The translations under genes were made by a program, and so were the position numbers. Source: Allostella vacuolata (GTDB taxonomy: Bacteria; Pseudomonadota; Alphaproteobacteria; ATCC43930; Allostellaceae). From it: a DNA stretch of 64,000 bases. The stretch spans positions 2,383,001 to 2,447,000 of the forward strand of contig AP019702.1 in NCBI GenBank assembly GCA_006739055.1. The letters run 5' to 3'. Position 1 is the first letter of the stretch; the number at the start of each line of letters is the position of its first letter. Of this stretch, positions 52,790 to 60,068 are shown piece by piece. The notes under the pieces are model-generated. The model was not told where the DNA came from. It worked only from the letters and a program-made list of their open reading frames with translations, and searched no databases.

Positions 52790-52806
52790 ATCAATCGATC
52801 GTTCAA
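52790..52806. promoter_or_regulatory. candidate TetR operator 2
   Basis: ATCAATCGATCGTTCAA reads as TTGAACGATCGATTGAT on the other strand, sharing TGAACGATC-x-ATTG with site 1 in opposite orientation. Likely a second binding site for the TetR protein encoded downstream. Confidence 0.5.
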
Positions 52807-52965
52807 TGAGCCGGGTACGGCGCGTCATCCCGATTCATTGACGGACACCGGGCGGTGGATTAGCTGGGCAGTCAATCGGCCGGGGCGGCAGTCCGCGGGT
52901 CGGCCGCAGGTGCCGGCCGACGAACGCCGGCAAGGGCTTGGAAGCGCGCGCATGCGGGAGAGATC

Positions 52966-53655
52966 GTGGTGACGGGGATCAGGACGCGGGCGGCGACTCC
53001 GGCGCGCGGGCCGCGGGGCCGGGCCGCCCAGCCGGCGGGGGACGAGGCGCCGGCGAAGAAGGCCCCGGCGGGGCGCGCAGCCGCGGCCGACGTCGCCCGC
53101 GCGCTGCAGGCGAGCGCCTCAGAGCTGTTCGCCAGCCAGAACTACGCCACCGTCACCATCAAGCACATCTCCGAGGCGACGGGGGTCAACGCCTCGCTCA
53201 TCTACTACTACTTCGGCAGCAAGGAGGAGCTCTTCCTGCGGGTGGTCGAGGCGGCCGTCGACGACGCCTTCGCCCGCTTCGAGGCGGTCAAGGCCGGGGC
53301 GAGCCAGCCGGAGGAGATCGTCGCCACCTGGATCCAGACCCACATCACCCACTTCGTCATGATGCAGCAGCTGGCGAAGATGAGCCTGGACTATGCCAAC
53401 ACGCGCAGCCGGACGGCGCGCATCGACCAGGCGATCGCCAAGTTCTACGACGAGGAATCGGTGGTGCTGGAGCGGGCCATCCAGGCCGGCATCGACAGCG
53501 GCGCCTTCCGCCCGGTCGACCCGCCGCAGATGTCGACCTTCATCTCGACCTTCCTGGACGGCGCCCTGTTCCGGGCGGTGATGTTCCCGCAGTTCGACCA
53601 TCGCCGGGCGATCGGCCACCTGCGCGAGGTCGTGCTGCAGCATCTGCGCGCATAG
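52966..53655 (+). CDS. TetR family transcriptional regulator
   Basis: A 229-residue regulator with an unusual basic, Ala/Pro-rich N-terminal tail of ~40 residues. The TetR DNA-binding domain covers about 42-95, with helix-turn-helix TVTIKHISEATGVNASLIYYYFGSKEELFLRV. The ligand-binding part is helical, with a C-terminal segment STFISTFLDGALFRAVM. GTG 52966 gives this form; a later Met would lose the HTH. Divergent from glnT, so it probably represses the Rieske-glnT-ABC operon and its own gene. Confidence 0.88.
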   Translation: MVTGIRTRAATPARGPRGRAAQPAGDEAPAKKAPAGRAAAADVARALQASASELFASQNYATVTIKHISEATGVNASLIYYYFGSKEELFLRVVEAAVDDAFARFEAVKAGASQPEEIVATWIQTHITHFVMMQQLAKMSLDYANTRSRTARIDQAIAKFYDEESVVLERAIQAGIDSGAFRPVDPPQMSTFISTFLDGALFRAVMFPQFDHRRAIGHLREVVLQHLRA

Positions 53656-53659
53656 CGAT

Positions 53660-53686
53660 CCCCGGCCGCCGGGCGGCGGACCGGGG
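53660..53686. terminator. hairpin between convergent genes
   Basis: CCCCGG-CCGCC-(GGGC)-GGCGG-A-CCGGGG forms an 11-bp stem with one bulged base, between the TetR stop (53655) and the convergent zinc-ribbon gene (53701). No U-run. Confidence 0.55.
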
Positions 53687-53700
53687 GCTGTGCCCCATGC

Positions 53701-54072
53701 TCAGAAGTCGAACAGATCGTCCAGGATGGAGCCGCGCCGCTTGCCGTGGCGGCGGCGGTCGTCGTCGTCGTCATCGTCCCGGCGCCGCCGGTCGTATTCC
53801 TGCGGGCGGCCATAGTCGGCCGGGCGGCGATAGCCGTCGCCGCGGCGGTCGTCGTCGCGCGCCGGCTGCGACCAGGGGCGCGCCGGTGCCGGCTCGCGCT
53901 CCGGTGCGGCCGGCTCCGGCCGCGCCACCGGCGCCGGCTCGGCCGCGCGCGCGATGATCTTGTCCAGCTCGCCCCGGTCGAGCCATACGCCGCGGCACTT
54001 GGGGCAATAGTCGATCTCGATCCCGCTGCGCTCGGTCATCATGAGCTCGGTCTCGTCGAGCGGGCACTTCAT
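53701..54072 (-). CDS. zf-TFIIB-type zinc-ribbon protein
   Basis: A 123-residue cytoplasmic protein. Its N-terminal ~45 residues are a zinc ribbon of the zf-TFIIB type with Cys in MKCPLDETEL and YCPKCRGVWLDRGELDKII (Cys3, Cys23 and Cys26; the fourth ligand of the family is often non-Cys). The C-terminal part is a low-complexity, highly charged RDDDDDDDRRRHGKRRG stretch. Widespread family with no settled function; some members tether RNA or ribosomes. Confidence 0.85.
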   Translation of the reverse strand: MKCPLDETELMMTERSGIEIDYCPKCRGVWLDRGELDKIIARAAEPAPVARPEPAAPEREPAPARPWSQPARDDDRRGDGYRRPADYGRPQEYDRRRRDDDDDDDRRRHGKRRGSILDDLFDF

Positions 54073-54209
54073 CCTGGATCTCCTGTCAGGTCGCGGGTGG
54101 GGTCGCTAAACGCGTTCGGGCCGCCGCCGGTTCCATGGCATCGCGACGCAGCCAAGCCTGTGCGCCGACCAGCGCCAGGGCCGCAGCCCTCGCCGGGCGA
54201 TTTGGTCCA

Positions 54210-54229
54210 CATACCTCATTCGAGGTATG
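54210..54229. promoter_or_regulatory. palindrome upstream of the small lipoprotein gene
   Basis: CATACCTC-ATTC-GAGGTATG is a perfect 8-bp inverted repeat with a 4-nt loop, 75 nt before the lipoprotein start. It could be a regulator site. Confidence 0.4.
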
Positions 54230-54304
54230 CGTCAAGGAACCATCCCAAAATATCGTTCCCCTCACCGGCGAAATTCGGCCGACTGCACAACCAAGGGGGA
54301 AGAT

Positions 54305-54709
54305 ATGAATATTGTCAGAACCATTTCTCTATCAGCCGCGCTCCTTGCCGTTCTCGCCTCCTGTGCGATGACCGAAACCGAGCTGAAGCAGCAGAATTCC
54401 AATGCCAAGCTTATGACGGGAGCGGAACTGTCCGCCTTGTATCCCGGAGCCGTGTTCGAAGGAAATGTTCCGAACTTCTCCTCCTATGTCAGCACCAACC
54501 GCCCGGATGGGAGTGCTGAGATAGTGTTCGCGAACGGCCGGACCGACGCCGGTCGATGGCAGGTCCAGGGCGACCGGTTGTGCCTGCAGTGGGGCTGGAT
54601 CAACCAGGGCCGGCAGACCTGCCGACCGGTTTATCGCCTGGGCGAACGGGAATTTGCCAGCGTCAACGACGACGGCACCATGAACCCGAAGTTCACCAAG
54701 CGCCCGTAG
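54305..54709 (+). CDS. small conserved lipoprotein
   Basis: A 134-residue lipoprotein: MNIVRTISLSAALLAVLASC with lipobox LASC (Cys20), followed by AMTETELKQQ. The mature protein has two further Cys (residues ~97 and ~107; CLQW...TCRPVYR) that could form a disulfide. It is similar in pattern to small proteins of unknown function with NRPDGSAEIVF and GRWQVQGDRLCLQW motifs. Preceded by an AGGGGGA ribosome-binding site. Function unknown. Confidence 0.75.
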   Translation: MNIVRTISLSAALLAVLASCAMTETELKQQNSNAKLMTGAELSALYPGAVFEGNVPNFSSYVSTNRPDGSAEIVFANGRTDAGRWQVQGDRLCLQWGWINQGRQTCRPVYRLGEREFASVNDDGTMNPKFTKRP

Positions 54710-54805
54710 ACGCAAGTTCCATCAATCCGGCGTCCCGGGACGCCGGACGGCTTGTATGCCGCGGGCGGCCCATCGGGGCGCCCGCGGTGAGGGAGAATAT
54801 CGACC

Positions 54806-56434
54806 ATGGCGAACGTCAATGGAACTGCCGGCCCCGACCTGCTCACGGGCACGGCGACCGACGATGTCATTCAAGGGTTCGAGGGGGCTGACACGATCGA
54901 CGGGCTGGGGGGCGACGACCGGGTGGACTACCGGCAGTCACCGGGGCCGGTGATCGCCAACTTTGCAGCCGGCACGATCCAGGACGGCTACGGCACGACC
55001 GATTCCGTCCGGGATATCGAGATGGTCACCGGCTCGGCCGCGAACGACAGCCTGATCGGCGGAGATCCCACCAACTCTTCCTTCGAAGCGTTCGAAGGAA
55101 TGGCGGGGGCGGACACGATGGATGGGGGCGCCGGCAGCGACCGCGTCCAGTACCAGTATTCCCCGGCCGGCGTCATCGTCGACCTGGCCGCGGGCACCGC
55201 CGAGGACGGGTTCGGGACCAGCGATGTCTTCTTCAACATGGAGCGCGTGCGCGGTTCCCAGCATGCCGATACCCTGCTCGGCGGTGGCGCGGCGAATGCC
55301 GGATATGAGGATTTCGAGGGCCTCGGCGGCGCCGACCTGATCGATGGCCGCAATGGATACGACGAGGTCAACTACCAGAACGCGCCGGCCGCCATACGGT
55401 TCGACTTCGCGCTCGGCACGGTTCAAGACGGATACGGCTCGATCGACACCGTGCGCGGGATCGAGGCGGTCGTCGGCAGCCGGCACGACGACACCTTGCT
55501 CGGCGGGAACCCGGACCTCGATTCCCTGGAGCATTTCCGGGGTGGGGTCGGCGACGACTGGATCGACGGTGGACGGGGTTTCGACGCCGTCGACTATGCC
55601 TTCTCGAGCAAGGCGGTCGATGTCGACCTGGTGTCGGGCGTCGCCCAGGATGGGTTGGGCGGCACGGATCGGCTTTTCGGCATCGAGCAGGTCCGGGGGT
55701 CCGTCTTCGACGACACGATCCTCGGCACTGCCGGTTCGGAGCTGATCGAGGGGCGGGCCGGAAGCGACCGGATCGACGGGGGGGAGGGGATCGACATCGC
55801 CCTCTATCGCCGCTCGACGGCCGCGGTCGAGCTCGACCTCGTGGCCGGCACGGCCAAGGACGGCCTTGGCGGGGTGGACACGCTGACGAGCATGGAGAAC
55901 GTCATTGGCTCGGCGTTCTCCGACACGCTGCTCGGGGATGATGGGGCCAACGAGTTGTTCGGATACACCCCGGGCTTCTCGGAGATGGTCAATCCGGCCG
56001 CGGACGTTGGCGACTGGATCGACGGGCGGGGCGGCGATGACCGGCTGTTTGGCAATCCCGGCGACGACACCCTCTTCGGCGGCGAGGGCGACGACACGAT
56101 CTATGGCGGCCGAGCAGCCGACAGTCTCGTCGGCGGAAGCGGCGCCGACATTCTCTCCGGCGACCGTGAGAACGACACGCTCGAAGGCGGTGACGGCGCG
56201 GATGCCTTCCAGTTCGCGGCAGGCGGCGGGATGGATCTGGTCATCGACTTCACCGCCGGGGAGGATCGGCTCGTCCTGGTCGGACTCGGCTTTGCCGATG
56301 GCGAGGCGGCGCTCGCTGCGGCCGCGGATGCCGAAGGCGGCACCGTGCTGTCCTTCCCGGGGGAGGGCGAGGGCGTGATGTTGCTGGGCGTCGCCAAGAG
56401 CCAGCTCTCGGCGGAAGATTTCATGATCGTCTGA
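54806..56434 (+). CDS. RTX calcium-binding exoprotein with five ~73-residue repeats
   Basis: A 542-residue acidic secreted protein. The first ~390 residues are five degenerate repeats of about 73 residues, each with a pattern like (G)xDGxxGxDxVxYxxSxxxV..DxAxGTxxDGxGxxD..., and a DTLLGG turn. From ~400 canonical RTX nonapeptides follow (GGDDRLFGNPGDDTLFGGEGDDTIYGG), then a C-terminal FQFAAGGGMDLVIDF and the secretion-type tail SQLSAEDFMIV. No signal peptide, consistent with type I secretion. A strong terminator follows. Function (adhesin, protease-like or S-layer component) is unknown. Confidence 0.88.
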   Translation: MANVNGTAGPDLLTGTATDDVIQGFEGADTIDGLGGDDRVDYRQSPGPVIANFAAGTIQDGYGTTDSVRDIEMVTGSAANDSLIGGDPTNSSFEAFEGMAGADTMDGGAGSDRVQYQYSPAGVIVDLAAGTAEDGFGTSDVFFNMERVRGSQHADTLLGGGAANAGYEDFEGLGGADLIDGRNGYDEVNYQNAPAAIRFDFALGTVQDGYGSIDTVRGIEAVVGSRHDDTLLGGNPDLDSLEHFRGGVGDDWIDGGRGFDAVDYAFSSKAVDVDLVSGVAQDGLGGTDRLFGIEQVRGSVFDDTILGTAGSELIEGRAGSDRIDGGEGIDIALYRRSTAAVELDLVAGTAKDGLGGVDTLTSMENVIGSAFSDTLLGDDGANELFGYTPGFSEMVNPAADVGDWIDGRGGDDRLFGNPGDDTLFGGEGDDTIYGGRAADSLVGGSGADILSGDRENDTLEGGDGADAFQFAAGGGMDLVIDFTAGEDRLVLVGLGFADGEAALAAAADAEGGTVLSFPGEGEGVMLLGVAKSQLSAEDFMIV

Positions 56435-56443
56435 CGCCTCGAC

Positions 56444-56478
56444 GGGCAGACCCGCAGCTTGCCGCTGCGGGTCTGCCC
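56444..56478 (+). terminator. intrinsic-type hairpin after the RTX gene
   Basis: A perfect 15-bp stem GGGCAGACCCGCAGC/GCTGCGGGTCTGCCC with a 5-nt loop follows the stop by 10 nt. It is followed by AAACTATAAGG, not a U-run. Confidence 0.75.
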
Positions 56479-56530
56479 AAACTATAAGGTCGTTTATTGG
56501 ATCGTTTATTCGTTCAAAGGAGGTTGGACG

Positions 56531-57646
56531 GTGTCGGTCTGGCCGGGTGATCCAGAGACGGTCTCCACACTTCTGGGCGAGCTGTACGAAGCAGCCGGCG
56601 ACCCTCGCCGATGGCCGCAGGTGATGGATCGTTTCGGTGCATTGCTGGGGGGAGTGTCCGTCCATCTCTTCGTGTGGGATGGAAATCTCCATCGAACCCG
56701 CATGAGCGTGGCCAGCCCCTGGTATGATGAAGAAACGGAACGGCTCTATGGCGAGCATTGGGGGGCGCTCGATCCTCGGCGCGTCTATGCGACGAAGCTG
56801 AAAGCGGGCGAGACATTCTTCTGCCATCAACCGTGCGACGAAGCGTTCGTGCGCCGCGATCCTTTCTACAACGAGTTTCTCCTGCCCTATTGCCGCACGC
56901 GCTTCCTGCTCGGCTCAAAGCTAAGCGAAGTCGCCGGTTCGGCCACGTTTCTCGGTGTGCACCGGACGGCACAGCAGGGACCGTTCGGCGCGACCGATGC
57001 GGCGCGGGTCTCCTTTCTCACCCGGCACGTCCTGAGCGCGATTGCCCTGGGCGAGCGGCTCACATTGTCGGAGGGGCTTGGCTCCGACCTCATTGCGACG
57101 GTGGACCGCATTCCGACATGCATCTTCCTTACGGACGGCGACGGCATGCTTCGCCACGCCAACCGTGCGGCCGAACGCGCCCTGGAGGCTTCTGACGGGT
57201 TCACGGCGCGCAACCGCCGGCTGGCGGCGATCCATGGCGCGAGCGATCAGCGCCTGCGACTTGCATTGCGGGCAGCGACGCAGGGAGCGGGCGATGCGCT
57301 CCATGTCGCCCGCGGCGACGGCACCGCATGGGACACGGTGGTCTCGCCCCTTCGCGAATCGCGGCACCCCTCGGGCACGATCCTGATAAGCGCGATCGAT
57401 CCCTATGTGCACGACAGGGCCGCGTTGACACCCTCGGCATCGATCTTCGCCTTTACGACGGCGGAGACGGACGTCGCCGCGGCGCTGCTGGCCGGCCGCT
57501 CGCCAAAGGCCATATCCGAGGATCGGGGAGTATCCCTGGATACGGTCCGGGTCCAGATCCGCTCGATGCTGTCGAAGACCCGCACCCAGAGACAGGCGGA
57601 ACTCGTGGCGCGTCTGGCGCGAATGGCGGTGCTTCGTGATCAATGA
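56531..57646 (+). CDS. LuxR family transcriptional regulator (long form)
   Basis: A 371-residue regulator. The N-terminal part (TLLGELYEAAGDPRRWPQVMDRFGAL) and a PAS-like segment at ~190 (IATVDRIPTCIFLTDGDGMLRHANRAAERAL) form a sensing region; the C-terminal LuxR-type helix-turn-helix is in KAISEDRGVSLDTVRVQIRSMLSKT (~325-350). GTG 56531 is the start because of the perfect AAAGGAGG Shine-Dalgarno 7 nt before it; an in-frame TTG lies inside the terminator loop. It is paralogous to the convergent gene at 57714. The input signal is unknown. Confidence 0.87.
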   Translation: MSVWPGDPETVSTLLGELYEAAGDPRRWPQVMDRFGALLGGVSVHLFVWDGNLHRTRMSVASPWYDEETERLYGEHWGALDPRRVYATKLKAGETFFCHQPCDEAFVRRDPFYNEFLLPYCRTRFLLGSKLSEVAGSATFLGVHRTAQQGPFGATDAARVSFLTRHVLSAIALGERLTLSEGLGSDLIATVDRIPTCIFLTDGDGMLRHANRAAERALEASDGFTARNRRLAAIHGASDQRLRLALRAATQGAGDALHVARGDGTAWDTVVSPLRESRHPSGTILISAIDPYVHDRAALTPSASIFAFTTAETDVAAALLAGRSPKAISEDRGVSLDTVRVQIRSMLSKTRTQRQAELVARLARMAVLRDQ

Positions 57647-57713
57647 AGGGCCGGCTCGATGCCGGATCGCTGCAGGTGGAACGGCGTCCGAAATGGGCGG
57701 TCCGTTTGGAGGC

Positions 57714-58841
57714 TCAGCCGCCCCCGCTCCGTGTCGCGCCCAAGGGGCCGCGCAGGACAAGGCGGAGCAGATCGCTCTGGCGGCGGACCCCGGTCTTCTC
57801 GAAGATATCGCGCAGCTGGACCCGCAGCGTACCGATTGCGACGCCGCGCTGGTCAGCGATCGCCTTCAGGTCGTCCCCGGCTGCGAGTGCGGAGACCACG
57901 GCCGCCTCCGCGGCCGTCAGGCCGAGCAGCCCGCGGATGGCCGCGAGATCGTAAGGTGCTGCGTCGGCTGGGTCACCGATCAGCACCAGCGCGCCGGGCC
58001 GGCCGGCCGCTTGCTCGCTCATTGGCGCGACCAGCACCTGCCACGGCCGGCGGCCGGATGGCCTTGACAAGGCGATTGCGCCGCTGCGGCCGGCGCCGGC
58101 GGCCGTAGCGATCAGACGGTGCAGCACCTCGGTCTGGACCCCATGGCCGGCGGCCAGCTTTCCGGAGCGATCCCGGAGGACCAGCCCGTCGCCCTCCCGG
58201 TCCATCACCTGCGCGGACCGGTTGGCGTACCGCACAGCACCACTCGCTTCGGCGACGACGACGCCCACCAGAAGATGGTCGAGCGCGGCCAGCCCGGCCC
58301 GCGTGCTGGTGTCGGCGTCACGCAAACGGCGACGGACCGCCAGGGCGTGCGACACGTGCCGGACAATCCGAACTACGTCCCGTGCCTCATCGTCAGAGAA
58401 TGGATGCCGTTGGGCCCGGTGAATCCCGAAGATGAACTTCTCTCTCCCAGCCAGCGCTAGCCCTGTCGGCGGGCCGATCGGCGAAACCGTTCCGATGCAG
58501 TGGAACGCGCCATTCCAGGGGCGCAGCAGATCCTGGAAGATCGCCGATTCGGCAAACTGCTGCTCCGGGATATCGTGATCCGAACGATAGAGTGCGCCTG
58601 GCCGACGATCGGCCCTGATCGCCCAGAGATCCTGAGAGAAGAAGTGTTCGGCATAGGCGCGCTGCGTCTGGGCGTCGTAGCCCGGCATCCCGAGCACGTC
58701 CAGGTCGCAGCCAGTAGCTGCGACCAGACCGCCGACGCCACCGAAACGGTGAACCATGCCATCCATCCACCGGCTCCAGCCGGAATTGGACAGGGCGCAG
58801 TCATAGAGTTCTTCAATCGATTCGTCGAACGTGTTGGCCAT
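57714..58841 (-). CDS. LuxR family transcriptional regulator (paralogue)
   Basis: A 375-residue regulator homologous to the gene at 56531 with the same layout: N-terminal EELYDCALSNSGWSRWMDGMVHRFGGVGG, a PAS-like LVGVVVAEASGAVRYANRSAQVM region, and the LuxR helix-turn-helix KAIADQRGVAIGTLRVQLRDIFEKTGV. The N-terminal sensory parts differ more than the HTH. The two genes converge and are separated by 67 nt. An upstream ATG adds an unconserved N-terminus; ATG 58841 is preferred. Targets might include the neighbouring RTX gene. Confidence 0.86.
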   Translation of the reverse strand: MANTFDESIEELYDCALSNSGWSRWMDGMVHRFGGVGGLVAATGCDLDVLGMPGYDAQTQRAYAEHFFSQDLWAIRADRRPGALYRSDHDIPEQQFAESAIFQDLLRPWNGAFHCIGTVSPIGPPTGLALAGREKFIFGIHRAQRHPFSDDEARDVVRIVRHVSHALAVRRRLRDADTSTRAGLAALDHLLVGVVVAEASGAVRYANRSAQVMDREGDGLVLRDRSGKLAAGHGVQTEVLHRLIATAAGAGRSGAIALSRPSGRRPWQVLVAPMSEQAAGRPGALVLIGDPADAAPYDLAAIRGLLGLTAAEAAVVSALAAGDDLKAIADQRGVAIGTLRVQLRDIFEKTGVRRQSDLLRLVLRGPLGATRSGGG

Positions 58842-59009
58842 GGTCGAAATTCGACAGTCAGCAGAATATGGCAACAGAGAAACTCTATCAGCAACCATAG
58901 ATGGCTGCCATGATCATTCAGTTCCTTGGAGACATAGAGCGCCAGGACGCCGGCAGAAGAGTTTCCTCCATCCACCGGCGACCGGTCGCTCGGAAGGGCC
59001 GTCGCTCGC

Positions 59010-59411
59010 TTACCGGTCCGCCGCCTTCCCCTCGACATCGAAGCGCCGGAGGTAGGCCAGCAGGTCGGCGAGGTCGGCGTCGCTGCGCAGGCCGGCATAG
59101 AGCATCTTGGTCCCCGGCATGAAGCCCCGCGGGTCGCGCAGGTAGGTCTTCAGCTCCGTTTCGCCCCAGGTGACGGACGAGCCACGATTGGCCGGCGAAT
59201 AGGCGTATCCGGGCACCTGGCCGGCCTTGCGGTCGACGATGCCGTTGAGCGTCGGCCCCAGCCGGTTCTTCGCATCGGGTCCGACCATGTGACAGGTGCC
59301 GCACAGTCGCTTGAAGACGGCCTCTCCCTTTGCGGCATCCTGGGCGGCAGCGGTTCCGGTGATGATCAGGAAAAAGGCAAATGCAGGCAGGATGCGGCAA
59401 AGGGCAGGCAT
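59010..59411 (-). CDS. class I cytochrome c
   Basis: A 133-residue periplasmic cytochrome. A signal peptide (to ~23, ending TAAAQ) is followed by the haem-binding CGTCH (C37, C40, H41) and the axial Met in PGTKM (~M103), with NGIVDRKAGQVPGYAYSPA typical of the cyt c2-like class. It is divergent from the IorAB genes, so it may be the electron acceptor of that molybdoenzyme. Confidence in the class is high, in the partner moderate. Confidence 0.9.
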   Translation of the reverse strand: MPALCRILPAFAFFLIITGTAAAQDAAKGEAVFKRLCGTCHMVGPDAKNRLGPTLNGIVDRKAGQVPGYAYSPANRGSSVTWGETELKTYLRDPRGFMPGTKMLYAGLRSDADLADLLAYLRRFDVEGKAADR

Positions 59412-59599
59412 GTCGGCTCCGTCGGGATCGGCAGGGAAGACTGTGGGAGATAGCACTCGAAGCTGCGGGCGACAGCGGGGTACCTCCGATCACGTGTTCG
59501 TGAGGGCAGGCGGGATTGCCGCGGCGGGTCGTCCGCAGCATCGTTCTTGCCAGTTCGGCGCCCAGCCACGGCCTGCCACCGACCGACAGGGAGCTTCCC

Positions 59600-60055
59600 A
59601 TGATCAGACTCGACGTCAACGGCCGCATCCATGAGGTCGACGTGGATGCCGACACGCCCTTGCTGTGGGTGCTGCGCGAGCAGCTCGGCCTGACCGGCAG
59701 CAAGTATGGCTGCGGCGTCGCCATGTGCGGGGCCTGCACCGTCCATGTCGACGGCCAGCCGCAGCGCGCCTGCGCGGTGCCGGTGGCCGCGGTCGGCGAA
59801 TCGAAGGTGCTGACCATCGAGGGCCTGTCGGCGGATTCCAGTCACCCGGTGCAGAAGGCATGGCTGGCACACGAGGTGCCGCAATGCGGCTACTGCCAGT
59901 CCGGCCAGATCATGGCCGCGGTGGCGCTCCTGGCCGAGAAGCCGAAGCCGACCGATGCCGACATCGACGCCGCGATGACCAACATCTGTCGCTGCGGCAC
60001 CTACCAGCGCGTGCGGGCAGCGATCCACACCGCCGCCGGCAACGGCCGGGCATAG
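59600..60055 (+). CDS. iorA: isoquinoline 1-oxidoreductase alpha subunit-like, (2Fe-2S) protein
   Basis: A 151-residue iron-sulfur subunit of a xanthine-dehydrogenase-family hydroxylase. The plant-type cluster is bound by C38, C43, C46 and C58 ([10 protein letters not shown] ... RAC), the second by C96, C99, C130 and C132 (QCGYCQSGQ ... ICRCGTY). It transfers electrons from the Mo cofactor of IorB. Co-transcribed with iorB (13 nt gap). The natural substrate is unknown, as this family is broad and contains aldehyde and N-heterocycle oxidoreductases. Confidence 0.92.
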   Translation: MIRLDVNGRIHEVDVDADTPLLWVLREQLGLTGSKYGCGVAMCGACTVHVDGQPQRACAVPVAAVGESKVLTIEGLSADSSHPVQKAWLAHEVPQCGYCQSGQIMAAVALLAEKPKPTDADIDAAMTNICRCGTYQRVRAAIHTAAGNGRA

Positions 60056-60068
60056 GGAGGGACGGACC

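Noticed and set aside
56459-56530. Extended N-terminus of the LuxR gene from a TTG at 56459
   Set aside because: The TTG lies in the loop of the RTX terminator and the GTG at 56531 has a perfect AAAGGAGG site before it.
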